Source: an endosymbiont of Escarpia spicata
GTDB taxonomy: Bacteria; Pseudomonadota; Gammaproteobacteria; Chromatiales; Chromatiaceae
Reading direction: 5' to 3'
Assembly (NCBI GenBank): GCA_003349915.1
Contig: QFXE01000021.1
Location: 372,001-436,000, forward strand
Length of the DNA stretch: 64,000 nucleotides
Under the pieces are notes generated by a model, which saw nothing but the letters and a program-made list of their open reading frames with translations, had not been told where the DNA came from and ran no database searches. This document shows, one piece after another, positions 43,358-53,900 of this stretch (positions within the stretch are counted from its first letter, which is position 1; each line of letters begins with the position of its first letter). A program made the translations under genes and the position numbers.

Positions 43358-46315
43358 TCAAAACTCTTCCCACTCATCACCTTCACCCTCCGCTACCGGA
43401 GTGATTTGGGTAACGCTGCTGGCCGCTGACTGTGCTGCAGGTTTAACACTCGGCACAGGCTTGGGTTTGGGCGCAGGCGTAGTACTCCTAACCAAAGCCA
43501 CAGGTTTCGTGTGAGCTGTCGGCTGTCTTGCGGCGGCCATTCGGCTGGCGGCGGCGATCTCGGAGATGATATCGCCCGCTTTCTTCACGCTGTTGACGAT
43601 CTCTTCCAGGGTTTCGCCCGACTCATTGACCAGTTCCGCGCCGTTTTTCACCTTGCCCGCACTGTCCTGGATCAACTCTTTGATCTCTTTCGCCGCCGTG
43701 GCACTGCGGCCTGCAAGATTACGCACTTCGGTGGCGACCACGGCAAACCCTCTACCCTGCTCACCGGCACGAGCCGCCTCGACTGAGGCATTGAGTGCCA
43801 GCAGATTGGTCTGGAAGGCGATCTCGTCGATGACACCGATGATCTCGGCAATCTTGTTGCTTGAGGTATTGATGGCATCCATTGCCTGCACTGCGCGACT
43901 TACCACATCGCCGCCATGCTCGGCAGTCTGCCTGGCACTGCTCGCCAACTGGTTTGCCTGCTGGGCGTTATCGGCGTTGTTACGCACGGTGCTGGTCAGC
44001 TCTTCCATGCTGGAGGCCGTCTCTTCCAGACTGCTCGCCTGCTGTTCGGTACGTGCAGACAGGTTGTTGTTGCCGGAAGATATCTCACCCGCAGCCGTGG
44101 TGATGACATCGGCGGACTCCCGCAGTTTGACAACCGTCTCTTCCAGATTAGCGATGGTCTCATTGACGTTGTTTTTCACCGCGCCATAAGTACCGGCGTA
44201 ATCGCGGCTGATGGGGTTGGTCAGGTCACCCGCAGCCATGCTCTGCATGGCGTTGGCAATATCACCAAACACATCACTGGTAGCCTCGATCAGTTCATTG
44301 ATGCCCCGCCCCAGATCCTCAAAGAAACCACTCTTGCCCTCCATGGAGATACGCTGCGTGAGATCACCCTCTTTGGCGGCCATCACGATGCCGTCGATCT
44401 CTTTTTCAACCTTCAGCTCATCGGTAATCTCGATCCACTGGGTCACACTCCCCTGATAGTCGCCATCGCTATCGTTGATCGGACTGCTGATCAGTTTGAA
44501 GTTGTGGCCCCAGGCATCGAAACGGCTGGTGCGGGTATCGGTCAACTGGCTCCGATACATCTCGGCAAGGGTTTGGTCAGGAAAGAAATCGGCCAGGTTG
44601 GTACCGATCAAATCATCTGTATTAAACGGTTTGCCCTGACTGCTGAGATTCTCACCCAGCTGGTCAAACTGAGCATGGGCCGTCCTGTTCATAAAGATCA
44701 GTGTGTTATTTTTGTCCGAAACAGTGATACTGGTTGAGCTGTTATCGAGCGCCGTCTTGATGCGCAGATTCTCGGTAGCGGCCTCCACCACCTCATGCAG
44801 GTCGTAACCCAGGCGAGACTGCATCGTCAACATGGAGTTGAGCAGATAGCCTGTCTCGTCATTACGTTCGATAACAACGTCGTTGTCGTATTCACCATAG
44901 GCGATGCTACGTGCAATCTCCGCTGCATGGCGGATCGGCCTGGCTATCGAACGGGCAATCAGCCATGCAATCAGCAGACCGGACAATAGCGCAAAGACAC
45001 CCAGGACCAACGCCTGGTTGCGGATCGTTGTCATCTGATCGAGAAATTGCGACCGGTCCATGGCGATCTCGAGGATATCGATCGTGTTATTGGAGTAGTC
45101 CGCCACGGGGCCAAACAGCACTGCCAGTGGCTTGCCCTGATAGTCGAGTTGCCTGGAGATCGATTCACCCCCCAATACTTGTTTCACCTCAGCATCAGTG
45201 ACTTGCAGGGGTTCACCCAGGGTTGAGGCGAACTTGTCCATCTTGCCGTTTCGATCGAGATATAGCGCCACATCCACACCATTCTTCACCTTGAAAGCAT
45301 CGAAGAAAGGTTGACCGAACGACATACCAAACTCGACAGAACCGGTATGTTTGTCACCATCAAACATAGGAACAACGCCCCGGATGCCGAGACCGGCCAC
45401 GCCGACTTCCAGACCGGTAATGACACTTCGGTCGTTATTGGTCTTAACCACCGTATGGCGGAACGAAGAGAGATCATCGCCAAACTTCTCGGGTTTATGG
45501 ATACGCACAAAGGAGAGAGCCGGCGGATTGTGGAACTGGAATTGGCGTACACCGTAGTCGGCACGCAGTTTGAGATAGGCGCTGCTGAACAGCTCCAGCA
45601 GACGATCACGGTTTTGTTCAGCGAAGGCTTTCTGAGCCTCTGGCATGTTCGCCACCAGCGTCGCCATCGCAGTAGCCAATCGACTCTCAGCCGCCAGCCC
45701 ATCGGTAACACTTCGATAGACCTTGGCGAGCGACTGGTTTTCTGCCTGATCAACGATACTTGAGACACCCCAAAGACCGCCAGCGACCAACACACCGACA
45801 ATGAGGGAAGTCAGCAGTGCAATCGCCACACTCAAACGCATGACAATGGAAGCGTCCCGCAGTTTGGAGTACCAGCGACTCAAGCGCCCCTTTTTCAAAG
45901 AGGCCTTGCCTGCATTGATATCGCGATAGAGTGCCTCGGCCCCGGCAACCTGTTCACGGGTTGGTTTGGTGCGCACTGACATGTACTCGACGACCTGACC
46001 ATTTTTGACCACCGGCGATACGGTCGCCTTGACCCAGTAGAAATCGCCGTTTTTGCAGCGATTCTTAACGATTCCCACCCAGGGCTTGCCCTGTTTTACC
46101 GTGAACCAGAGATCTTCGAAGGCCTCTGGCGGCATATCGGGATGGCGCACCACATTGTGGTTTTTACCAATCAGTTCATGCTCTTCAAATCCACTGATTT
46201 CTATGAACGCCCTGTTGGCGTAAGTCAAGATACCTTTTAGATTTGTACGGGATGCCAGGATGGAACCATCCTTCATCACACTCTCGTTATTTGTCACTGG
46301 CTGGTTAATCTTCAC
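43358..46315 (-). CDS. PAS-Cache-HAMP-MCP receptor with CheR-type pentapeptide tail
   Basis: 985 residues. It has an N-terminal Aer-type PAS ([17 protein letters not shown]), a membrane helix (about 158-182), a periplasmic Cache-like domain (about 185-420), a second helix (about 430-450), HAMP, another PAS, and the MCP hairpin with the same tip as the paralogue. After EIAAAS the usual [11 protein letters not shown] region is missing and a Pro/Ala linker leads to DEWEEF, a WxxF CheR-binding type end. About 36 residues of the return helix therefore appear deleted in frame. The copy is otherwise close to the next receptor. Confidence 0.92.
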   Translation of the reverse strand: MKINQPVTNNESVMKDGSILASRTNLKGILTYANRAFIEISGFEEHELIGKNHNVVRHPDMPPEAFEDLWFTVKQGKPWVGIVKNRCKNGDFYWVKATVSPVVKNGQVVEYMSVRTKPTREQVAGAEALYRDINAGKASLKKGRLSRWYSKLRDASIVMRLSVAIALLTSLIVGVLVAGGLWGVSSIVDQAENQSLAKVYRSVTDGLAAESRLATAMATLVANMPEAQKAFAEQNRDRLLELFSSAYLKLRADYGVRQFQFHNPPALSFVRIHKPEKFGDDLSSFRHTVVKTNNDRSVITGLEVGVAGLGIRGVVPMFDGDKHTGSVEFGMSFGQPFFDAFKVKNGVDVALYLDRNGKMDKFASTLGEPLQVTDAEVKQVLGGESISRQLDYQGKPLAVLFGPVADYSNNTIDILEIAMDRSQFLDQMTTIRNQALVLGVFALLSGLLIAWLIARSIARPIRHAAEIARSIAYGEYDNDVVIERNDETGYLLNSMLTMQSRLGYDLHEVVEAATENLRIKTALDNSSTSITVSDKNNTLIFMNRTAHAQFDQLGENLSSQGKPFNTDDLIGTNLADFFPDQTLAEMYRSQLTDTRTSRFDAWGHNFKLISSPINDSDGDYQGSVTQWIEITDELKVEKEIDGIVMAAKEGDLTQRISMEGKSGFFEDLGRGINELIEATSDVFGDIANAMQSMAAGDLTNPISRDYAGTYGAVKNNVNETIANLEETVVKLRESADVITTAAGEISSGNNNLSARTEQQASSLEETASSMEELTSTVRNNADNAQQANQLASSARQTAEHGGDVVSRAVQAMDAINTSSNKIAEIIGVIDEIAFQTNLLALNASVEAARAGEQGRGFAVVATEVRNLAGRSATAAKEIKELIQDSAGKVKNGAELVNESGETLEEIVNSVKKAGDIISEIAAASRMAAARQPTAHTKPVALVRSTTPAPKPKPVPSVKPAAQSAASSVTQITPVAEGEGDEWEEF

Positions 46316-46346
46316 TGTCTATCTCCCGCGATTTCCGTGACCCGCT

Positions 46347-46856
46347 TCAAGCGGCGTCCTCATTCTCTGATTCTGTCTGTTCGCCCTGGTTGAGTAGCTT
46401 GTCCACATCCAGGAGCATGACCATCTTGTCGTCGGCATCCGCCAGTCCAGAGATATAATCGGTTGCAATGCCGCCGCCGAATTCCGATGTATTGCGGATG
46501 CGGTCTTTCTGGGTACTGAGGACATCGGAGACCTCATCCACCACCACACCCATATTGCGCTCACCTCTATCACTCTTTACCCGCAGCACGATGACCACCG
46601 TATTTTTACTGTAGGGACGCACCTCCATCCCCAATCGCTGCCGCATGTCGAAGATCGGGACAATGGAGCCACGCATATTGACCACGCCCTTTACATATCC
46701 CGGCGAGTTGGGGATGCGGGTGGCCGTTTCCCATCCGCGAATCTCCTGCACCCGCAGGATGTCGACACCGTAATCCTCATCACCGAGCCGGAAGGTCAGG
46801 TACTCATCGCCCTGGTTCTCCAGTGCCGCTTCAATCTTTGCTTGAGGTTCATTCAT
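46347..46856 (-). CDS. cheW: Chemotaxis adaptor CheW (copy 2)
   Basis: 169 residues. It shares YLTFRLGDEDYGVDILRVQE and PGYVKGVVNMRGSIVPIFDM with copy 1 and has VVVDEVSDVLS and MVMLLDVDKLLNQG near the end. It lies between the broken cheA and the receptor at 43358-46315, at short distances on both sides. Confidence 0.95.
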   Translation of the reverse strand: MNEPQAKIEAALENQGDEYLTFRLGDEDYGVDILRVQEIRGWETATRIPNSPGYVKGVVNMRGSIVPIFDMRQRLGMEVRPYSKNTVVIVLRVKSDRGERNMGVVVDEVSDVLSTQKDRIRNTSEFGGGIATDYISGLADADDKMVMLLDVDKLLNQGEQTESENEDAA

Positions 46857-46871
46857 CTCAATATCTCTCTA

Positions 46872-48984
46872 TCAGGCAGTCTGTTTCGCTGCGCTGCTGT
46901 CCGCTCCGGTCTCGGCCGCCAGACGCAGCAGGCCGGGGATATCCAGGATCAGGGCCACCGAACCGTCACCTAGGATGGTCGCACCGGAGATGCCGTCCAC
47001 ACGCTGGTAGTTGGCCTCCAGAGATTTGATCACCACCTGCTGTTGTCCAAGCAGGTCATCCACGAAGAGGCCACAGTGACGGCCATCACCTTCCACAACC
47101 ACCAACAGCCCCTCTTCCAAACTTGAGGCATTGGGGTTTTCGATACCGAAAAGTTCATGCAGACGCAGGATAGGCAGAAACTCGTCCCTCAGTTTGAAGG
47201 TCTCACCCTTGCCCGCCACCCGGTTGATCTGATCCGCCTTCACCTGGATCGATTCGATAATTGAGACCAATGGCACGATGTAGGTCTCATCCGCCACGGT
47301 AATGGTCTGGCCATCGAGAATGGCCAGCGTCAGCGGCAGACGGATAATGATTGCGGAGCCCTTGCCGGGATCGGACTCGATCTCGATACTGCCTCCCAGC
47401 TCATTGATATTCTTGCGTACCACATCCATGCCGACACCACGGCCGGAGACATCACTCACCACATCGGCGGTGGAGAAGCCTGCGGCAAAGATCAGCTCAT
47501 ATATCTGCTGGTCGGAAAGATTGTGATCTTCGTCGATGATCTCTTTTTCGATCGCTTTCTCTTCGATCTTGTCACGATTTAGGCCTTGGCCATCGTCACG
47601 GATCTCGATGACGATATTGCCCCCTTTATGGGAGGCGCTGAGATTGATAGTCCCGGTCTCCGGCTTACCTGCGGCAAGCCGCTCTTCGGGCATCTCGATA
47701 CCGTGATCGAGGCTGTTACGCACCAGATGGACCAGCGGATCACCGTCTTGTCCACCTCGGTATTCTCGCCAGCCATCTTCAGTTCGATCTTCTTGCCAAG
47801 CTTGCTGCTCAGATCATGCACCAACCGGGGAAAGCGGCTAAAAGTGAAACTGATGGGCAACATGCGCACCTGCATCACGCTCTCCTGCAATTCACGGGTA
47901 TGACGCTCAAGCTGTGCCAGACCGTCATTGAGACGTTCCAGCCTGTTCATTTCGAAATCCTCACCCAGCATGCTCAGCATCGACTGGGTGATGACCAGTT
48001 CGCCGACCATATTAAGCCGACCATATTAATAAGGGCGTCGATCTTGGAGATTTCGACACGGATGGAACCACCACCACTACTGCCGCCAGACTGACGACGA
48101 TTGTTGGTGCGGCGATCCTTACTGGAACGACGATCTTTCTTACTACGTCGCTCCACCGGTGGTGGCGCAGCCTGTACGACCGGCGCCTCGGGTTCGCTGG
48201 CTGCGGGCACCGCTGCCGCAGAAACCATTGCCGCTTCAGGTTCACCTTCAGGCAGTAACGGCATAATAATCAATTCGCAATCATCCTCGACCCAGTCGAA
48301 GATATCGTCGATTGCCTGTTTCTCCACATCACCGTGAAGATGCAGATCCCATGAGAGATAACTGTCTTCCGGCTCATAACTGGAGAGCGCCGGCAGGGCG
48401 CTGATATCACCTTCGGACTTGAGATCACCCAGTTCCGCCAGTTCACGAATGATGCGTAACGGATCGTTTCCGGTACGCAGCATATGGGGAAGCGGTCGGA
48501 ATACGATATGCCAGCCGATTGGCCTGACCTCGACGCCCCCAACCGGCTGTGCCGCCGCATCGGCTGCACCGACATCTGTCGCAACCTCTCCGGGCTTGCC
48601 GTTGAGGATCTGTTCCAGTTCGGACTTCTGCTCCTGAACCCTCTCCTCATCCACTTCACCGTCATCACTGGTGGCGGCCAACATGTCACGCAGCACATCC
48701 ACTGACCGAAGCAAGGCATCGACAGCCTCGGGGGTAACCGGACGGCGGCCATCCCGCATCTCGTCCAGCAGCGTCTCCATGATATGGGTGAAACTGGAGA
48801 TATCGTTGAATCCGAAGGTGCCGCTGCCTCCCTTGATGGAATGCGCGGCACGGAAGATCGAGTTGATCTCCTCATCATCAACGGTTCCCGGATCCATATT
48901 AAGCAACCCGGACTCCATGATATCGAGGCCTTCAAAACTCTCTTCGAAGAAGACCTGATGGAATTGCGCCATGTCTATTGACAT
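46872..48984 (-). pseudogene. cheA: Chemotaxis histidine kinase CheA, two frame lesions
   Basis: The start is the ATG at 48984 with a GGAGGAG site. All CheA parts can be read but in three frames. P1 has the phospho-His in FRAAHSIKGGSGTFGF (about residue 50). The P2-like region is followed by a basic linker, then P3/P4 with VGELVITQSMLSML, NSLDHGIEMPEERLA, DDGQGLN and GRGVGMDVVRKNI, and P5 ends in ATILGDGSVALILDIPGLL. Frame 1 ends near 48002, frame 2 runs 48010 to about 47750 and frame 3 covers 47723-46872. The first lesion is a 14-base tandem duplication (48002-48029). The second, near 47745, lacks the expected E-K-x-x-D codons between VDKTVI and PLVHLVRNSLDH. Either the kinase is inactivated or the sequence has errors; both lesions involve short repeats. 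Confidence 0.85.
48002..48029 (-). repeat. 14-base tandem duplication inside cheA
   Basis: GCCGACCATATTAA occurs twice in succession on the + strand (48002-48015 and 48016-48029). Removing one copy restores DALINMVGELVITQ in frame, so the duplication is the direct cause of the first cheA frameshift. Confidence 0.92.
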
Positions 48985-49027
48985 GAAAACTCCTCCCTCT
49001 TGTTGACAGTGATTACTGGCACGGACG

Positions 49028-49390
49028 TTAGCCCAATACCTTCTTAACCGTCGCAAGCAACTGATCCGGATTGAAAGGTTTGACGATCCAACCCGTCGCC
49101 CCCGCCATCTTTCCCTGTTGTTTTTTATCGTTTCCTGACTCGGTGGTCAGCATCAAAAGAGGCGTGAATTTGAAAGCGGGCAGGCCCCTAAGCTCCTTGA
49201 TCAGGCTGATTCCATCCATGTTAGGCATGTTGACGTCTGTAATAACGAGATTGAAGCTCTGGCCTTTGGCTTTGCTCAAGGCATCGATACCATCGACCGC
49301 TTCAACAACATCAAATCCTGCACCTTTCAAGGTAAAGGACACCATCTGGCGCATGGAGGCCGAATCATCAACTGCAAGAATGCTTGCCAT
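49028..49390 (-). CDS. cheY: Chemotaxis response regulator CheY
   Basis: A 120-residue single receiver domain. The phospho-acceptor is in VITDVNMPNMDGISL; the acidic pair is VDDSASMRQM; the conserved Lys is in WIVKPFNPDQL. A CAGGAG site precedes the ATG. It lies 43 bases before cheA and is the first gene after the HD-GYP gene and the long inverted repeat. It is the presumed target of CheA and of the CheZ-like proteins. Confidence 0.96.
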   Translation of the reverse strand: MASILAVDDSASMRQMVSFTLKGAGFDVVEAVDGIDALSKAKGQSFNLVITDVNMPNMDGISLIKELRGLPAFKFTPLLMLTTESGNDKKQQGKMAGATGWIVKPFNPDQLLATVKKVLG

Positions 49391-49631
49391 GCTGTTTCTC
49401 CTGGATAGGCATAATAATTTTCCGGGTTACCTTGAATTACCTTTTTTCCGGCAATTTAGGACAGAAATCCGTCCCGGCAACACCTTGGGTTCATGCAGGC
49501 TATCGGCTTGGGAAGATCTTTCTTTAGGGAGGATGTTGAAAAGTTTTTCAGCAATCGGTGGTGAAAAAGGGGTTTTGGCGTTATTTGAGGAGGGTCTTGG
49601 GGGGATTGTGTTCCCGGGGGAGTCTGGTTGG

Positions 49632-49841
49632 GGAGTGTTCCCTGGTGCTTGAGGTGGTTTTGTGTCGCTATGCGACGTTGTTTCTAACGGGGCTTCCTTC
49701 GCCCTGTCGTTATTTTCCTCTTGTTTTGCAGCACGTTTTTCGTGAAAAGAAAAGTAACCTGCCGTAGGGGCGCGGAAGCCCCGTTAGAAACAACGTCGCA
49801 TAGCGACACAAACACCACCCAAAACACCAGGAAACACTCAT
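49632..49841. repeat. Long near-perfect inverted repeat (about 210 bases)
   Basis: Lies in the 447-base space 49391-49837 between cheY and the HD-GYP gene, which otherwise holds no gene I can support. Core arms 49653-49697 and 49774-49819 are complementary over 45 bases with one single-base insertion. Similarity continues outward (CCTGGTG.../...CACCAGG, AGTGTTC/GAAACACT) to about 49632 and 49841, reaching the HD-GYP stop codon. The central 76 bases are AT-richer, with TTTTCGTGAAAAGAAAAG. A small palindrome GTCGCTATGCGAC lies within each arm. It has the look of a mobile miniature element or a strong double-strand RNA structure; no target duplication is certain. Confidence 0.85.
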
Positions 49842-50928
49842 ACCTCCCGGTCGGAAAACTCCTCCGCAATCCGCCGAAACTCATCCTGCAGATGTTCAAA
49901 CGCATCCACCGCCGCCGGATCGAAATGGGCACCACGCTCCTGCAGAATGATTTCCACCGCAGACTCATGGGAATATGGCTCTTTATATATCCGGCGGCTG
50001 ATCAATGCATCGTAGACATCCGCCAGCGCCATAAGGCGTCCAGCCACCGGAATATTATCCCCTCGCAACCCTGCGGGATAACCACTGCCGTCCCAATGTT
50101 CATGATGTGTCAGCGCAATCTCTCTGGCCACCCGCAGAAAGCTGGAACTGCCCAACTCCTCTTCGGCCCGTAACAGGGCATCATAGCCATACTGAGGATG
50201 GCGTTTCATCTCATCCCACTCGTCGGGGTCGAGTGAGGTGGGCTTGAGCAGAATCCGATCCGGCACCCCGACTTTACCGATATCGTGCAACGGCGCCGAC
50301 TTGAACAGCAGATCGATGGTCGCGTCATTGAGATGCGCCCGAAACCTGGGATGGTCCTTGAGATATTCTGAAAGCAGTCGTATGTAGTGCTGGGTACGGC
50401 GAATGTGGTTGCCTGTTTCGTTGTCCCGTGTCTCCGCCAGAGAGGCCATGCAGAAGATGGCGACATCCTGGGTTCGGGAGATCTCCATGGTGCGTTCGCG
50501 AATCCGCTGTTCCAGCACCTGGTTTTGATTCTCCAGCACATGACGCGCTTGGGCGAGTGCCAGATGGGTCTTGACCCTTGAACGCACGATCGGCGGACTC
50601 ATAGGCTTGGTGATGTAATCCACAGCGCCCAGCTCAAACCCCCGGATCTCGTCATCCACCTCACCTTTTACGGTAAGAAAGACCACTGGGATGTTGGCCG
50701 TTCGTTCGTCAGCCTTGAGGCGGTGGCAGACCTCGTAACCGTCCATCTGCGGCATGAGTACATCGAGCAAAATAAGATCGGGGGGGTGGCGCTGCCAGCC
50801 CGTTTCAGCGCCTGCTCACCATCTTTGGCAATCGAGAGCCGATACTCTCCATTCAACAGGTTTACCAGCACATCGAGGTAGAAACTCTCGTCGTCAACGA
50901 TCAGAATTCTGGGCTTTGACTCATTCAC
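49838..50928 (-). pseudogene. HD-GYP response regulator, single-base frameshift
   Basis: A receiver domain plus HD-GYP phosphodiesterase, expected to hydrolyse cyclic di-GMP. The receiver begins RILIVDDESFYLDVLVNLL and, after the shift, continues with LLDVLMPQMDGYEVCHRL. The HD-GYP part has HDIGKVGVPDRI and HHEHWDGSGYPAGLRGDN. Start is the GTG at 50928, overlapping the kinase stop (GTGA). At 50780-50786 a run of seven G (C on the coding strand) stands where eight would keep ATPPDLILLDVL in frame. The rest of both frames is intact, so this is either a slippage mutation or a sequencing error in a homopolymer. The kinase upstream is its obvious partner. Confidence 0.85.
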
Positions 50929-53900
50929 TCTACTCGCTCTCCGTGTAAAGGGATCTCTAACCATCCTGCGATCTGGTTCAAGGTAACCAGTGCCTCATCG
51001 AACTCATAATCATCGATCTGCCCGCGCAGTGAATCGATCTGCCTCGCTATCTCCGGCTCTGTGCGGACAAAGGCTGTCATTGGCCGCAACAACAGACCCG
51101 CTTCCGAATCCCCCTCTTGCAGCAGACGCAACATTTTTCGCAGTATACCCCCCATCTCTGAAATGGAAATAAATTCTTTTTCCTGCCCGGTCTCCATCTC
51201 CTGCCCTGCCTTCTCCCACTGACTCACGCAAGAAGCCAACCCCTCAAAAACCGTATTGGCGGACTCGCACAACTGTTCAATGAGTAGTGATCGATCCTGA
51301 ATGCCATCCTGTCGGATCGACTCTTCCAGCTTCTTTGCCGCCTCCTGCAACACTTTGGCGCCGATATTACCTGCAACCCCCTGAAGGGTATGGGCGTAGC
51401 GTCGGGAAGAGACTGTGTCCCCAGCCTCCAGATAATCAGTCAATACTCTGCAGCATCCCTGGTACTTACGCTGAAAATCTCCCAGCAGTTTGATATATAA
51501 AACACGATTTCCACCTACCCGTTGCAGCCCCCACGCCAGCTCGATACCCGGCAGCTGCTCAGGCAGGGTGATACCCTCGTCAGCACCGTCAGAGAACATT
51601 TTCTGTTGCCGTTGAACCTCACCATCGAGCCATCGTTTCAACATCGCAAACAGCGCTTCCGGGTCGATCGGCTTAGACAGATAGTCATCCATGCCAGCCG
51701 CCAGACAACGTTCGCGATCCCCAACCATTGCGTGGGCGGTCATGGCAATGATCGGTAATTTCTCGAACTCCGGCTTGGCACGGATGGCGCTGGTCGCCTC
51801 ATATCCATCCATCACAGGCATCTGCACATCCATAAAAACCAAATTGAAATCCGTCTCCTGCACCTGCTGAACAGCAACCGCACCATCCTCGGCAATCACC
51901 ACCAGCAGTCCAAAACTCTCCAGCAAGTCCCTCGCCACCTGCTGATTGATGCTGTTATCCTCCACCAACAGCACCTTGCCTTTGAGTCGTTTGACCTCAG
52001 ATGCAATAGAAGATCTGACGCGCAGCCCCCCCCGCTCATTGCGAAATGCCGACACAATGGTGTCGAAAAACGTGGAGGGATTAATGGGTTTGATCAGCAC
52101 GCCATCGAAGCCGATCATTTCCGCCTGCTGCAGCACCTTTTCCCGCCCAAAGGCGGTAATCAGGATAAAACGCGGCTGCTCTATCAACTCCAGATGATTT
52201 TTTATATGGCGCGTCGCATCGATGCCATTGATTTCCGGCATTCGCCAATCCATCACCACGAGATCGTATGGGAGCGGTTCAGGCAACTCCCGTGCACCGG
52301 CTTCCAGCAGTGCCTCATAGGCCGCCGCTGCCGATCCCACAACATCCACCTTAAATGAGAACGAAGCCATCATCTCCCGCAGAATATTCTGTGCCGCCGG
52401 GTTGTCATCCACCAGCAAAACCCGCATGTTGCGCAGATCCGGGTCGGGTTCAAATATTCGGCTCGATACCCCCTCCTGGCGGCCAAAATCGAGCACAAAC
52501 TCAAATCGGCTACCGGCATCCACCTTGCTCTCGACAGAGATCTCGCCTCCCATCAGACCGACAAGCTGTCGGCAGATGCTCAACCCCAGTCCGGTGCCTC
52601 CATGCTCCCTTGTGGTTGAACTGTCCGCCTGCACAAAAGCATCGAACAGATGCGGGATGCGCTCCTCTTCGATACCTATACCCGTATCGGTAACGGAGAA
52701 TCTCAGCCGCAGATGTTTGCGGTGCTGCTTCACCAGCTCCACGCCGACAATCACCTCTCCCTGACGGGTGAACTTGATTGCGTTTTGCACCAGATTCACC
52801 AGAATCTGCCCCAATCGCAGCGGATCTCCAATAAGGGCGCTGGGCGCTGTGACATCCCTTTTGAAGAGTATCTCCAGCCCCTTCTCTTCGGCTTTCATAT
52901 TAACCATTCCGGCAAGATTCTCCAGCACATCATCCAGATTGAAGTTGGTCTCTTCGATATCGAGTTTGCCCGCCTCGATCTTGGAGAAATCGAGGATGTC
53001 GTTGATGATGCCGAGCAGATTGTGGGCGGAGAAACGTATCTTCTCCACATAGTCGAACTGTTTTGCCGTGAGGTCGGTCTGCAGGGTCAACTGGCTCATG
53101 CCGATGATGGCATTCATGGGGGTGCGGATCTCGTGGCTCATGTTGGCGAGAAAATCACTCTTGAATCGACTTGCCACTTCGGCCTGTTTTTTTGCCGCAG
53201 CCAACTCTCGCTCCATCTTCACCCGCTCAGTGAGATTAACCAGGATGCCGAGGTTGGCAATCCCGTCGCCAAAACGAATCGGTATGGCCGAGAGCAGCCC
53301 TTCTATGATGTGATCCTTATCTGTACGGAAACGCAGATTCCGCCCCAGGATACTGCCCTGCTCCCTGATCTCTGCGATCACTGAATCCCGATCTGCAGCA
53401 TGCAGATAGAACTCGGCCATGTTACGGCCCACCAGACTGCTGCCATCCGTTTCAATCTCAGCGGAAGAGTGTGGATTGGCGACCAGGATCCGGCCCTTGA
53501 AATCACTGACCACGATCGCCAGGGGAATGGTATTGAGGATCGTTTTTAACTGCTCTTCGCTGCGCTGCAATATTCGCTGCCGTCTTCGCGCCTGAAACAG
53601 CCAGAGCAGAACAAACGCCAGCACCACAACAGCAACAGCAACCACCTCCCACAATAGCGTGTAATCGACTTGCATCTCATAACGAATGGAAAGCCATTTC
53701 TGCCGGATTGCCGTACGCTCCTCCGGCGTCAGACTATCCAGCACCTTCTGCAGAATCGGCACCAGTTCCGGCCAATCCTTGCGCACGCCGATACTGAGCG
53801 CGTAATCGTAAGGCGTAGGAGCCGCTACCTTAATGTTGCTCAGTCCTTCACGATTGATGATAAAGCTGCCCACCGCCAGGTTGCCGACATAGGCATCGAC

